DNA from: Clostridiaceae bacterium | Lineage (GTDB): Bacteria; Bacillota; Clostridia; Oscillospirales; Butyricicoccaceae | Assembly (NCBI GenBank): GCA_009911355.1 | Contig: QXXE01000002.1 | Location: forward strand, 62,001-126,000 | Direction: 5' to 3' | Length of the DNA: 64,000 bases | Part shown: positions 53,210-63,500 of the stretch, one piece after another | How positions within the stretch are numbered: position 1 is the stretch's first letter | Layout: each line of letters starts with the position of its first letter | Program-made: the position numbers and the translations under genes | Notes under the pieces: model-generated | What the model saw: the letters and a program-made list of their open reading frames with translations, nothing else | The model's database searches: none | Told to the model about the DNA's origin: nothing

Positions 53210-53388
53210 CTTCAGCCCGCCGTCCGGTTGGCGGGCTGAAGGGCGCAGCACTACCGACAAACGGCGCACCCATCCCCGCCCGCAGGCGTTAGACGGGATT
53301 CCAAAGGGGCGAGCCCCTTTGGCGCCGTCCGCGCAGGACCGGGTGCAGGGCAGCGCCCTGCCGCGCCGTCGCCCCAACGTTTCCAGTA
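53210..53388. repeat. family A repeat, copy 14, with flanking hairpin
   Basis: Hairpin CAGCCCGCC/GGCGGGCTG at 53213-53240, then the CCCGCAGGCGTTAGACGGG piece, the CCAAAGGGGC/GCCCCTTTGG hairpin, GCGCCGTCCGCGCAGGACCG, and a degenerate GC unit. Confidence 0.75.
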
Positions 53389-53417
53389 TACCACATCCAT
53401 CCGAAAAGAGGAATCCC

Positions 53418-54689
53418 ATGGACGAAATTACCCGCACCCCGCTTGCACCCGGCGTGCGTTTGACCTGCGTCACAACCCGCAAGTTCAAAACCGCCGTTCT
53501 CAGCGTCAGCCTGCTGCTGCCGCGCGGCACCGCCGACGCAGCCGCGCTTGCCGCGCTCCCCTTCATTCTGCGGCGCGGCACCGCCGACCTCCCCGGCCTG
53601 GCTGAGATCGGCGCAGCCCTCGAAAGCCTGTACGGCATGCGCATCGAGCCCGCCGTCCGCGCACGAGGTGAAACAACCGCCATCGGCCTCGTCGCCGACA
53701 TGGCCGACGAAGCCTACAGCGGCGAAGGGCTCACCGCCCGCGCAGCCCAGCTGCTCCTGTCCTTCCTGACCCGCCCGCTGCTGGAAAACGGCCGCTTCCG
53801 CGCCGAATACGTCCGCAGCGAGTCCGAAAACCTCGCCGACCGCATCGCCGCGCGCCGGAACGACCTGCGCGCATGGGCGCTCCACCGCCTGTGGGAGCTT
53901 ATGTGCCCAGCCGAGCCCTTCGGCCAGTGCGAGCTTGGGACCGTCGAGTCCGCGCGGGCGCTTACGTCAAAACAACTGCTCGCCGCCTACCAGAAAGCGC
54001 TGCAAACCGCCCCCATCGAGCTGTTTTACTGCGGCGCACAGCCGCCCGCGCAGGTCGCGGACGCCTTCCGCGCCGCGCTGCCGCAGCGGGACGAGGGCAG
54101 CTTCCCGTTGCCTGCCGCCCAGGTGCTCGCCGCCCCGCCGCAGGGCGAACGCTATTTCGAAGAACCGCTGCCCGTGCGGCAGGGCAAGCTGAGCATGGGC
54201 TTCCGCACCGGCGTCACCAGCGCCGACCCGCTCTATCCCGCCCTGCTGCTCGCAAACGCGGCGTTCGGCGGCACAACCAGCTCCCGGCTGTTCCGCAACG
54301 TCCGCGAGAAGCTTTCGCTCTGCTATTACGCGTCCAGCCAGTGCTTCCGCCTCAAAGGCGTGCTTGCCGTCTCCTCCGGCGTTGACAACGAAAACGCCGG
54401 GGCCGCCCGCGCCGAGATCCTGCGCCAGCTTGAGGGGCTTCAGCAGGACGGTCCGTCGCCGGACGAGCTCGAAACCGCCCGCCGCTCGGTGCTGACCGGC
54501 CTGCGCGCGATGGAGGACAGCCCCTTATCGCTCGAAACCTTCTGGCTCGACCAGTCGGCCGCAGGGCTCGGCTGGCCGGTCGGGGAGCTCGCCCGCCGCG
54601 CCGCGGAAGCCTCCCCGGAGGAGGTCCGCGAAGCCGCGCGGCGTATCGTGCCCGACACCACATTTTTCCTGAGGGGGGCTACCGGATGA
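53418..54689 (+). CDS. ymfF: M16-like protein, YmfF-type (EF-P 5-aminopentanol modification associated)
   Basis: 423 residues of the M16 fold without its own HxxEH zinc site, as is usual for YmfF, the inactive partner of YmfH. In Bacillus subtilis, ymfF and ymfH are linked to the 5-aminopentanolyl modification of elongation factor P, though their exact roles are not defined. GGTTSSRLFRNVREKLSLCYYASS (near 287-310) is the family's hallmark. AGAGG precedes the ATG. The next gene begins before this one ends. Confidence 0.87.
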   Translation: MDEITRTPLAPGVRLTCVTTRKFKTAVLSVSLLLPRGTADAAALAALPFILRRGTADLPGLAEIGAALESLYGMRIEPAVRARGETTAIGLVADMADEAYSGEGLTARAAQLLLSFLTRPLLENGRFRAEYVRSESENLADRIAARRNDLRAWALHRLWELMCPAEPFGQCELGTVESARALTSKQLLAAYQKALQTAPIELFYCGAQPPAQVADAFRAALPQRDEGSFPLPAAQVLAAPPQGERYFEEPLPVRQGKLSMGFRTGVTSADPLYPALLLANAAFGGTTSSRLFRNVREKLSLCYYASSQCFRLKGVLAVSSGVDNENAGAARAEILRQLEGLQQDGPSPDELETARRSVLTGLRAMEDSPLSLETFWLDQSAAGLGWPVGELARRAAEASPEEVREAARRIVPDTTFFLRGATG

Positions 54690-55963
54690 AACTGGAATTT
54701 GAACAGATCGGCGAAACCGTACACGCCCGGACACTCCCGAACGGGCTCCGGGTATCCTATCTTGAAAAGCAGGGGTTTTCCAAGGACTTCGCCATCCTGG
54801 CGGTCAATTTCGGCTCCTGCGACTCGCGTTTTTCCTTCGAGGGCCGCGATTACCGGCTCCCGGCGGGCGTTGCCCACTTCCTCGAGCACAAAATGTTCGA
54901 ATGCGAGGACGGCAACGCCCTGCAAAAGCTGACCGCGCTCGGCGCGTCGCCCAACGCCTTTACCAGCCGCACCATGACGGCCTACCATTTCTCCTGCACC
55001 GAGCGCTTCCAGGAATGCCTGGAGCTTTTGCTGGGCTTCGTCTTTACGCCCTGGTTCACCGAGGAAAATGTCGCGAAGGAACGCGGCATCATCGCGCAGG
55101 AGATCGCGATGCTCGACGACACCCCCTCCTGGCGCGCCTACGGCGGGCTGTACGAGGGCCTGTACCACGAGCACCCGATCCGCGAGTCCATCGCGGGCTC
55201 GCGGGAGTCCATCGCGCAGATCACCCCAGCGCTGCTTTCCGACTGCCACCGCGCGTTTTATACCCCGGGCAACATGGCGCTGGTCGTGTGCGGCTCCGCC
55301 AGCTTTGACGCGCTCTGCGAAACGGCAGGACGCCTGTCCCCCGCCCCCTCGCGCACCGGGCCGGTACGGGACTACGGCAGCCGCGTCGGCAGCGTTTGCC
55401 AGCCCACAGTGACCCACCGGATGCAGGCTTCCCAGCCGCAGTCCTTCCTCGGCTTCCGCGACGCGCCGCTTGCCCCCGGCGAAAGCCGCCTGCGCCGCAG
55501 GCTGCTCGGCGACCTGTGCTGCCGGCTGGTCAGCGGCCCCGCGTCCCCGCTCTACGCGCGCCTGTTCGCCGAACGGCTGATTACCCAGAATTTCGATACC
55601 GAGTATTCCACCTTCCCCGAGGGTGCGGCGGCGGTCTTTGGCGGCCTGACGCGCGACCCTGCGGCGCTGCGGGCAGCGATCGAGGAAGCGGTACGCACCA
55701 GCGCCCAAGGGCTCCCCGCAGGCGCGTTTGGGCGCGCCAAGCGGGCCCTGTACGGCGCGTCGCTCCGGGCGTTCGACGACCCCTCCGCTTACGCGCGGCA
55801 CGAGCTTGCGGCGCTGTTCCACGGCGAACACTACGCATCGTTCCCCGCGCTCCTCGAAGGGCTCGCGCCGGAGGACGTGTACGAAATGCTTGGCCGCTGG
55901 GTCTCCTCGTCGCAGTCCGCCGTGCTGCCGCTGGACGCCCCGCCGGAAGGAGGGCTTTTATGA
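54686..55963 (+). CDS. ymfH: M16 family peptidase, YmfH-type
   Basis: 425 residues. The inverted zinc motif HFLEHKMFE (about 69-77) is present, with the downstream Glu in the region FTEENVAKERGIIAQEIAM, so this partner is the catalytic one. The family runs to SVFNAP-like C-terminal halves (RLRRRLLGDLCCRLVSG). It overlaps ymfF by four bases and lgt by four bases, so ymfF-ymfH-lgt form one operon. Confidence 0.9.
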   Translation: MKLEFEQIGETVHARTLPNGLRVSYLEKQGFSKDFAILAVNFGSCDSRFSFEGRDYRLPAGVAHFLEHKMFECEDGNALQKLTALGASPNAFTSRTMTAYHFSCTERFQECLELLLGFVFTPWFTEENVAKERGIIAQEIAMLDDTPSWRAYGGLYEGLYHEHPIRESIAGSRESIAQITPALLSDCHRAFYTPGNMALVVCGSASFDALCETAGRLSPAPSRTGPVRDYGSRVGSVCQPTVTHRMQASQPQSFLGFRDAPLAPGESRLRRRLLGDLCCRLVSGPASPLYARLFAERLITQNFDTEYSTFPEGAAAVFGGLTRDPAALRAAIEEAVRTSAQGLPAGAFGRAKRALYGASLRAFDDPSAYARHELAALFHGEHYASFPALLEGLAPEDVYEMLGRWVSSSQSAVLPLDAPPEGGLL

Positions 55964-56823
55964 CCAATACGATTGCATTCCCCGCCTTTGGGCTGGAATT
56001 TACGCTGAACCGCATCGCGTTCAGCCCGTTTGGGCTCAATATCTACTGGTACGGCATCATCATTGCCTTTGGCTTTCTGCTCGCCGTGCTCTACGCCAGC
56101 CGCCGCATTGACGCGTTCGGCTTCAACAACGACCTGCTTTTCGACTGCCTGCTCTGGGCCATCCCCGCGTCGATCATCGGCGCGCGCGCCTATTATGTCG
56201 CTTTCCGCTGGGACTACTACAGCGCGCACCTGAACGAGCTGTTCAGCACCCGTTCGGGCGGCATGGCAATTTACGGCGGCGTAATCGGCGCGCTGATTGC
56301 GGTGGGGCTGTTCGGGCGCAGGAAACGGCTGAATATTGCCGCCATGTTTGACGTGGCGGCGCTCGGGCTGCTCATCGGGCAGTTGGTCGGGCGCTGGGCC
56401 AACTTCGTCAACGCCGAAGCGCACGGCGGCGAGACCGCCTTCTTCCTCGGCATGAGCATCAACGGCGGCGCGCCGGTACACCCGACCTTCCTGTACGAAT
56501 CGCTGTGGAACCTCGCCGGTTTCGCGGCGCTCCATCTGGTTTCCAAGCGGTTCCGCCGCTTCCACGGCCAGATATTCCTCGGCTACCTGGTCTGGTACGG
56601 CGCGGGGCGGTTCTGGATCGAGGGGCTGCGCACTGACAGCCTGTATATCGGCGCGACCGGGCTGCGTGTCTCGCAGTTGGTTTCCGCGGCGGCTGTCCTC
56701 GTTGGCGGCGTACTGCTCCTGCTGTGCCTGCGGCGCGGCGTACAGACCCTCCAGCAGCTGTGGAACCCCCACGCCGACCCGCGCCCTCAGCGCGCACCCG
56801 CGCCCCCGCAAAGCGGCGCTTGA
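55960..56823 (+). CDS. lgt: prolipoprotein diacylglyceryl transferase
   Basis: 287 residues, seven membrane segments. Transfers diacylglycerol from phosphatidylglycerol to the lipobox cysteine of prolipoproteins. The characteristic GGMAIYGGVIGALIA, GQLVGRWANFVNAEAHGG, HPTFLYESLW and WYGAGRFWIEGLR motifs are all present, with the essential Arg and His. A basic Pro-rich tail ends the protein. ATG 55960 overlaps the ymfH stop; AAGGAGG lies 8 bases upstream. Confidence 0.95.
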   Translation: MTNTIAFPAFGLEFTLNRIAFSPFGLNIYWYGIIIAFGFLLAVLYASRRIDAFGFNNDLLFDCLLWAIPASIIGARAYYVAFRWDYYSAHLNELFSTRSGGMAIYGGVIGALIAVGLFGRRKRLNIAAMFDVAALGLLIGQLVGRWANFVNAEAHGGETAFFLGMSINGGAPVHPTFLYESLWNLAGFAALHLVSKRFRRFHGQIFLGYLVWYGAGRFWIEGLRTDSLYIGATGLRVSQLVSAAAVLVGGVLLLLCLRRGVQTLQQLWNPHADPRPQRAPAPPQSGA

Positions 56824-56949
56824 GGAGTGTCCCCCGCAAACGGCGCAAACAGGGCGCCGCCTGCGCGCCATCACGCAAACGGCGCGCAGGGAAAACGACC
56901 ATATTTTTTAAGGTAACACAACACTGATTTTAATTTTGGAGGAGAACCA

Positions 56950-57807
56950 ATGAGTGCAACCATGATCAGCGGCAAGGAAATTTCAGCAAAGCTGCGCCTG
57001 TCCGTCAAGGCGCAGGCTGACGCGCTGCGGGCAAAGGGCGTCGTGCCCGGGCTCGCAGTCATACTGGCCGGCGACGACCCGGCGAGCGCCATCTATGTCC
57101 GCAACAAGGAAAAAGCCTGCGAGGAGTGCGGCTTTTACAGCGAAAAATACGTCCTGCCCGCCGAAACCAGCCAGGACGAGCTGCTTTCGCTGATTGCGAA
57201 GCTGAACGCTGACCCGCGCATCCACGGCATCCTGTGCCAGCTGCCGCTGCCCGCGCATATCAGCGAGCAGGCGGTCATCCTCGCGATCGACCCCGCGAAG
57301 GACGTAGACGCGTTCCACCCGGTCAATGTCGGGCGCATCATGACCGGCGACTATGATTTCGTGCCCTGCACCCCGGCGGGCGTCATGGCGATGCTAGACG
57401 AGTGCGGCATCGACCCGAAGGGCAAGCACTGCGTTGTGGTCGGACGGTCGAACATCGTCGGCAAGCCGATGTCCATGCTGCTGCTGCACCGGCACGGCAC
57501 GGTGACCATCTGCCACAGCCGCACGAAGGACCTCGCGGACGTGTGCCGCTCGGCGGATATCCTGGTCGCGGCGGTCGGCAAGGCCGGGTTCATCACCGCC
57601 GATATGGTGAAGGAGGGCGCGGTCGTGATCGACGTCGGCATCAACCGCACCGCGGAGGGCAAGGTCGTCGGCGACGTATGCACGGCAGAGGTCGCCGAAA
57701 AAGCGTCCTACCTGACCCCCGTACCGGGCGGCGTCGGCGTGATGACCATCACCATGCTGATGCAGAACACCCTGAAAGCCGCCGAAAAGCAGTCGGCAGG
57801 CGTTTAA
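56950..57807 (+). CDS. folD: bifunctional methylenetetrahydrofolate dehydrogenase/cyclohydrolase
   Basis: 285 residues. Interconverts 5,10-methylene- and 10-formyltetrahydrofolate with [17 protein letters not shown] with the catalytic Lys (about 53), [24 protein letters not shown] and the dinucleotide motif [16 protein letters not shown] are intact. GGAGGAGA precedes the ATG. The leader contains GC hairpins but no match to a tetrahydrofolate riboswitch. Confidence 0.96.
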   Translation: MSATMISGKEISAKLRLSVKAQADALRAKGVVPGLAVILAGDDPASAIYVRNKEKACEECGFYSEKYVLPAETSQDELLSLIAKLNADPRIHGILCQLPLPAHISEQAVILAIDPAKDVDAFHPVNVGRIMTGDYDFVPCTPAGVMAMLDECGIDPKGKHCVVVGRSNIVGKPMSMLLLHRHGTVTICHSRTKDLADVCRSADILVAAVGKAGFITADMVKEGAVVIDVGINRTAEGKVVGDVCTAEVAEKASYLTPVPGGVGVMTITMLMQNTLKAAEKQSAGV

Positions 57808-57950
57808 TCTGCGCGCCCCGCCGCAGGAGGGGGAAACGGGTTCCAGCAGGACGCGCCGCCGCCTGCACCAGCCCGCCGCCGGACGCATATAATGTTCCAG
57901 CACCATCTGAAAGGAGGATGCCGGAACCATGCGTTTCCGGCTTACCACAT
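57808..57950. other. leader between folD and the DUF4397 gene
   Basis: AAAGGAGG at 57910-57917 is followed at once by ATG 57918, which is in frame with the DUF4397 protein. No promoter or terminator is evident. Confidence 0.4.
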
Positions 57951-58967
57951 ATGGAACAAAACAACTATTCTTCCCAGCCCTGCGCGGCGCGGGCCGCAGA
58001 GCCTGTAATCCCGCTGCCCAATCCCGGCGAAGGCGGACCGGTCTACCCCGGCAATGACGACGCGCAGATCCCTGTCATCCCGCTCCCCAATCCCGGCGAA
58101 GGTGGCCCGGTCTATCCCGGCAACGACGACGCGCAGATCCCTGTCATTCCGCTCCCCAACCCCGGCGAGGGCGGCCCGGTCTATCCCGGCAATGACAGCA
58201 GCGCGGTCCCGATCATCCCGCTGCCCAACCCCGGCGAGGGCGGGCCGGTCTATCCCGGCAACACGAATAACAGCTGGAACGTAGGCGCTACCATCCTGCC
58301 CACCCTGATCGGCGCGCTGCTGCCAGGGGCGGCAAAGGTGCGTTTCCTGAACGCCGCCTACAACTATCCGGCGCTGCGGGTGCTGGTCGGGAACAACCGG
58401 TTTGTAAACCTGCTCAATTACGCGTCCGCAAGCAGCTATGGGCAGGTCCGCCCGGGCTACCGGATGGTCAGCATCGTCGGGCCGGACGGATATATTTACC
58501 TGCAAAAGTCGCTGCCTTTCCAGGCGGGCACAATCCAGACGATCGCCATTATCAACACCGCAAGCGGCATGGACCTGCTCCAGATCACGGACACCTGCTG
58601 CCCGCCGGGCAACGGCTATTCGAGCTTCCGCATTGGCAACCTTGCGTACAACAGCGGGCCGCTGGACGTGCTGATGAGCGACGGGCGGGTCGTGTACAGC
58701 GACCTGCGGTTTAAGGAGGTCGGCGCGTTCAAGCGCATCATGCCGGGGACTTACCAGTTCTTTTACGCCGACACCAGCATGTCGCCGATGCCCGCATATC
58801 AGGATATCGAGACGCTGGACTCGTCATGGCTGGGGGTATACCCCCCCTACGAAACGTTTGGCTCACTGTATCTGAATATTGTGCCGAATGCGATTTATTC
58901 GGTCTACCTGCTGCAAAGCGGGACCAACCGGAACAACATCCAAAACCTGATCCTGATGGATCGGTAA
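57951..58967 (+). CDS. DUF4397-domain protein with repeated PNPGEGGPVYPGN linker
   Basis: 338 residues from ATG 57951; the in-frame ATG 57918, touching AAAGGAGG, would add eleven. Near the start there are four copies of a 23-residue unit PVIPLPNPGEGGPVYPGND (period 69 bp), then two DUF4397 modules (RFLNAAYNYPALRVLVGN and FRIGNLAYNSGPLDVLMSDG). No signal peptide is seen. Similar proteins occur in Clostridia without known function; the Pro/Gly repeats suggest a surface or spore-coat role, which is inference. Confidence 0.8.
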   Translation: MEQNNYSSQPCAARAAEPVIPLPNPGEGGPVYPGNDDAQIPVIPLPNPGEGGPVYPGNDDAQIPVIPLPNPGEGGPVYPGNDSSAVPIIPLPNPGEGGPVYPGNTNNSWNVGATILPTLIGALLPGAAKVRFLNAAYNYPALRVLVGNNRFVNLLNYASASSYGQVRPGYRMVSIVGPDGYIYLQKSLPFQAGTIQTIAIINTASGMDLLQITDTCCPPGNGYSSFRIGNLAYNSGPLDVLMSDGRVVYSDLRFKEVGAFKRIMPGTYQFFYADTSMSPMPAYQDIETLDSSWLGVYPPYETFGSLYLNIVPNAIYSVYLLQSGTNRNNIQNLILMDR

Positions 58968-58968
58968 C

Positions 58969-59000
58969 AAAAAAGCCAGAGGCTTCTGCCTCTGGCTTTT
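58969..59000. terminator. bidirectional terminator
   Basis: AAAAAGCCAGAGGC pairs with GCCTCTGGCTTTT around TTCT. It separates the DUF4397 gene from the convergent SLH operon. Confidence 0.9.
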
Positions 59001-59118
59001 CTGCTTTTTAAGCGCCCGCCTTTATGCCCCCCGGGGCCAGGCCGCACCGGGCAGGCGGCCTGGGGGCTGGGCGTACTCTTCCCACTGCGGCGGGAGCGGG
59101 TACACCGTGAGCGCCCCT

Positions 59119-60501
59119 TTACTGCATCCCCGCCAGCGACTGGCAGAAGCGCATCAGGATTGCCGCCGCCTGTGCGCGCGACGCGCCGCCCGCCGGGTCA
59201 AGCGTCCCCCGGCTGGTGCCGGAGATAAGTCCCTGGCCGGCCGCCCACTGCATGGGCCCGACGGCGTATTTCGAGACGTTCCCCGCGTCGGGGAACCGTC
59301 CGAAGTCGGCGCTCGCCGAAATGTTATAGCCCTTGTACTGCGCGTAGCGGTAAAGGATCGCCGCCAGCTGTTCGCGGGTGATGCCGTCGCCGGGACGGAA
59401 ATCACCGGTCGAATAGCCGCTTACAATGCCGTTTGCCGCCGCCCAGCCGACCGCGTCGGTGTAATACTGCCCCGGCGCAACATCCGGGAAGGTATTCGCG
59501 CCCGCGGCGGGCGAGCCTTCCAGCCGGTACAGGATCGAAACGATCATCGCGCGGTTGGTCGGCAGGTTGGGGGAGAACGCCGTGCCCGACGTGCCCGACA
59601 TCATGCCGTTGCGATAGACGAAATCAACCGCGCTGTAATACCATTCGTTCGCCGGTACGTCGGTGAACGGGATGCCTGCGGGCTGGAACTGCACCCCATC
59701 CGAAGCCCGCGCAAAGACCGCTTCGATCTCCGGCTTCCCGTCCGGCATGGTGAAGGTGTAGCGCCCGTCGCCCAGGTCGCGCAGCTTGATCTCGCGCCCC
59801 TTGCTGTCGGTCACAATCAGCTCGGAAAGCACGTAGCCGGCGTCCGGCTTGACGGTGATCGTCACCTTATCGCCCTTTTTCGCACTCGAGGGCGAAACCT
59901 TTACCGAGCCGCCTTCGCCTGTGGAAATGCTGGGCTTGTAGGATTTCCCGCTGTCCTTGTCGTCATCCTTGCTGCTGCCCGAGCCGCCGCCCGAGCTGGA
60001 ACCGCCTCCCGAGCCGTCTCCGGGGTTCGAGCCGTCCCCGCCGGGGTTGCTGCTGTCCGTAACGCGCGAAACGCTGACATCCCAGCGTCCGACCGTTTGC
60101 AGCTTATCGTCAAGCAGCTTGAGCGTGCCCTTCTGGTCAAACGAAACCGACGAGACATTCGGGAATTTCAGCACGCCGAGGAACGCCGTGCCGCCGTCGT
60201 TCAGGTCGCCGTAACGGTCGATATACAGCGTGACTGTTGTGCTGTGATCCTCGTTAACCTTGTGCGTTGCGGAGACATACGCGTCGTCGCGCGAGAATTC
60301 CACCTCCGACGAGCCGGTCAGCGTAAGCTCCAGCTGCGCCGAATGCACATGCTCTGCGTCGATCCCCGAAAGCGTAATCTCGGAGCTGTTGCCGAGCGTC
60401 TCATATTCGACCTTCGGCGCATTGGCCGCGCCCGCCGCCGGGAGCGTGCCGCAAAGCACGCCCGCCGCCAGCAGCGCGGAAAGGGTCTGTTTCAGGTTCA
60501 T
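59119..60501 (-). CDS. secreted protein with three S-layer homology domains
   Basis: 460 residues. Signal peptide 1-25 (LLAAGVLCGTLPAAGAA). Residues 30-155 look like a cohesin-like or Ig-like beta domain (AQLELTLTGSSEVEFSR). A Gly/Ser/Asp-rich linker follows (about 160-195), then an InlB-B-repeat-like domain (GGSVKVSPSSAKKGDKVTI, about 200-275) and three SLH repeats (FTDVPANEWYYSAVDFVY; FPDVAPGQYYTDAVGWA; FPDAGNVSKYAVGPMQWA). SLH domains bind secondary cell-wall polymer, so the protein sits at the cell surface. The ATG overlaps the end of the metalloprotease gene, so they form an operon. Confidence 0.92.
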   Translation of the reverse strand: MNLKQTLSALLAAGVLCGTLPAAGAANAPKVEYETLGNSSEITLSGIDAEHVHSAQLELTLTGSSEVEFSRDDAYVSATHKVNEDHSTTVTLYIDRYGDLNDGGTAFLGVLKFPNVSSVSFDQKGTLKLLDDKLQTVGRWDVSVSRVTDSSNPGGDGSNPGDGSGGGSSSGGGSGSSKDDDKDSGKSYKPSISTGEGGSVKVSPSSAKKGDKVTITVKPDAGYVLSELIVTDSKGREIKLRDLGDGRYTFTMPDGKPEIEAVFARASDGVQFQPAGIPFTDVPANEWYYSAVDFVYRNGMMSGTSGTAFSPNLPTNRAMIVSILYRLEGSPAAGANTFPDVAPGQYYTDAVGWAAANGIVSGYSTGDFRPGDGITREQLAAILYRYAQYKGYNISASADFGRFPDAGNVSKYAVGPMQWAAGQGLISGTSRGTLDPAGGASRAQAAAILMRFCQSLAGMQ

Positions 60502-63500
60502 TCTGCCACCTCGGTTTTCAGTTCAACGGGGGGAAGGTCAGTGCCGCCCGGGCTGTGAATCCATACGGTTTCCGCCGTGATGCGCTTGCTGCCCGTCCCG
60601 TCCGGGTTATCGGTGCGGTAAAGCGTTATCTTCATGCGGGCAGGCAGCAGGCTTTCTCCCTTGCAATCGCTCGGCTTGCCCTCCTGAAGCTCCTTCTCGG
60701 CTTCGAGGTCGGGCATGAACAGGAAGAAGCCGTCGCTAATGTCACTGACCTCGCCGTCCTTCGGCACCTCCGCGAACATCAGGAATTCGCCGCTGACATC
60801 GCGCTGGACCGGCGCGCCCTGCTCGCCTTCGTCCGAAACCGGCGTATTGATAAACTCGCCCTTCAGCGCCAGGGTGTTGTAAACCGGGTCGCCGCGGTAA
60901 GTGCCCAGCACAACCATCGTTCCCGCCTTGATGGTCTGCTTCTGATTATCCGCGTCGGTATAGGTATAATCCTCTGCCAGCTTGCCCACTGTCGCCCCGC
61001 TAAGGAACGCAACGTCGTCACCCGCGTAGCTGATCAGCTGAACGGTTGCATCGTCCGGCACGCCGGTAATCTTGACCGTTTTCGCATCATAGGTCCAGAT
61101 ACGGGTATCGTTGTCCGCCGCCCCAGGCTTGCGCAGGTAGGCAAGGTAGCTGCCCACCGTATCGACCACCTGGTTGTTTTCCTCCGAGAATGTACCGCTG
61201 CACGCGGTAGTCGTCTTGCCGTCCTTGTCGGTAACGGTAACGGTGAACTCCCCGTTTTCCGTCCACTTGTCAAGCAGGATACCCGAAATCGGGGTTTCCG
61301 CTTTCAGCGTAATCGTCGCAGTGCCGTTTTCAACCGTCCGGCTCTCATATTCGTCAGCTTTCAGCGTCATGTCGTAGGCAATGCGGATTTCCGGATCCGC
61401 TTCTGCTTCCGCAAACTGGTTGCCGAGCGAATCATACGCCTTGACCGCATACTTGAACGTGCGGTGGTTTGCCGAGCCGATCGCGTCGGTATACGTCGCG
61501 GAGCCATTCTCTCCCGCAATGATAAAGTCAATCGGCGTACCGTTGCGAAGGATTTCGTAGCCCTGTACCTTGCCGCTGTTGATTCCGGATGGGGTAATCG
61601 TCAGCTTCACGTCCGTTTTGCTGGCTTCGCCGGTTTCCGTCTTTGCCATCTCGGCCTTGACCGAAACCGTCGCGTTTTGATTCACACCCGCAACCTTATT
61701 CAGACGGTCACGGCGGCTCTGGTCATTCAGGTACCAGATTGCACGGTCTTCTGTAGCCTTGCCGTTAAGCTCGGCCTCTGTGCTCTCGCTGAGCACCATG
61801 CCCCAGCGTTTAAAGAACTCGGTCAGGTTCTTGCCGGTCACTCCCGCCGCGGTCAGCGCGACCTTATCATCATAGCTCGTCACACCGGCAGTATAAGTGC
61901 CATTCTTCCACGCGGTCATAAACTCATTGAAGAATCCCTGGTCAGGGCTCGTGCCGCCATCATAGGCCAGATGCAGCTGCCAGTACATCCCCAGCTGCAC
62001 GAACACGTCGCCCGACGCGCCCGCGTACTGCTGTGCGACCTTTGTAAAGATCGCAGGGTACTTATTGCTCTTCTCAAGCCGCGACGCAAGCGTATTTTGC
62101 TTCCCATCGTAGGTCTGCACCATAAGCGAGTAAATATTGTTGGTAATCTCCGCCTTGCCGAGCTTATCCATGTTGTGCCCGATCTCGTGCGCGATGCCCC
62201 AGCCGAACAGGCCGTTGCTGCCGTTCGCCGGGATACCGCCAGTCGGGACAGGCGTGCCGTTCACCATACCGGCGCACGAACCCGCGCCAATACCGATATG
62301 TTCCCCGGCGGCGTACATGAACGCGCCCTCAAACATCTGCATGCAGCGGATATTCTGGCGTTCCGCCATCTGGCCGCTATGCTCGCGCACGGCATCAATG
62401 CCCTGCGTGGAGCGGCAGATATACATGATGTCTTCCCATGCGAGGACGCTGTTTTCCAGCTTCTCCGCATTCGCGCTCTTCACAGACGAAGCCGGGATGG
62501 ACAGCAGCACGGTCGGGGTCGAAATCTCGGTGACGTTGTTCCAGTCGCCCGCGCTCGTACCGCAGTCGTAGCTGCTCAGTTCCGCAACATAATCGCTGAT
62601 TGCCTTGTCCCGCTGAGCCTCACTCATCGTGTACCAGTCCACAACATCCAGCACCGGGATATCGGCCCCGCGCCGGACGTGCAGCTTAATCTCACTAGCC
62701 TGCGTGCCTGCATATTTGTAATACAAGCTGCCGCCGCTCGTACCCGCCTGCGACCCGATCTTCGGGATGGTAATGACGTTGCGCCCGCTCGACAGCGTGC
62801 CGAGCGACTTCTTCCAGGCACTCGCTTCCGCGTTGGCCTGCGTTGCAAACAGCTCAACCGTTTCGCCTGCCGGGATATCGGCATAGACCGTAACCGTCTT
62901 GCCCGCCTGGGCGGCAACGCCGAGCGGCTGGAGGACGCTGCCGCCCTGCCCGTACTTCTGTGTGCCAGCAGTCGTGTGCAGCCCTTCCAGTACAACGCCG
63001 TCATTTTGCTCCCCTGCCAGCAGCTTCTTTGCAAGCGCAAGCTCATCCCGGTAGGAATCGGGGTAGAGGTAGTAGTTTTCGTGCGCGTCCAGCAGGCCCT
63101 CGATGCGGGCGATCTCCTCTGCCATCGCGGTGTCCTTAAGCGCCGTAAAGGTTTTGTCGGTGAACAGCTTTTCAATCAGCGTCGGGACGTCGGTCTCCTC
63201 GTCGTAAGTCAGGAAAATGAGCTCCGACATGCTGGTCAGGTTATAAGACATCTGCTCAACCGCGACCTGAATCTTCGTAATGCCTTTGAGCGGCCCGAAC
63301 GGCAGGATTGCAAAATTGCTCTGCGCCGGGTTCCCCCGCACGCCAGGCCAGGTCTGCATATCGCTGTCACTCCCCAGCGCGTAACGGTCCACGCCGCCGC
63401 CGGTGGGGTCCGGGACAATCAGCCTGCCGGGAAGCTTGTCCGTATCCTGGAAATCGTCCCCGTCGCCCTCAAGCCAGACGCGCACCGCGTAAGCGCGCAG

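Noticed and set aside
56824-56949. Tetrahydrofolate riboswitch before folD
   Set aside because: Only short GC hairpins are present; none of the conserved THF core is visible.
58003-58270. 69-bp direct repeats as CRISPR or mobile repeat
   Set aside because: They are in-frame coding repeats of the DUF4397 protein.
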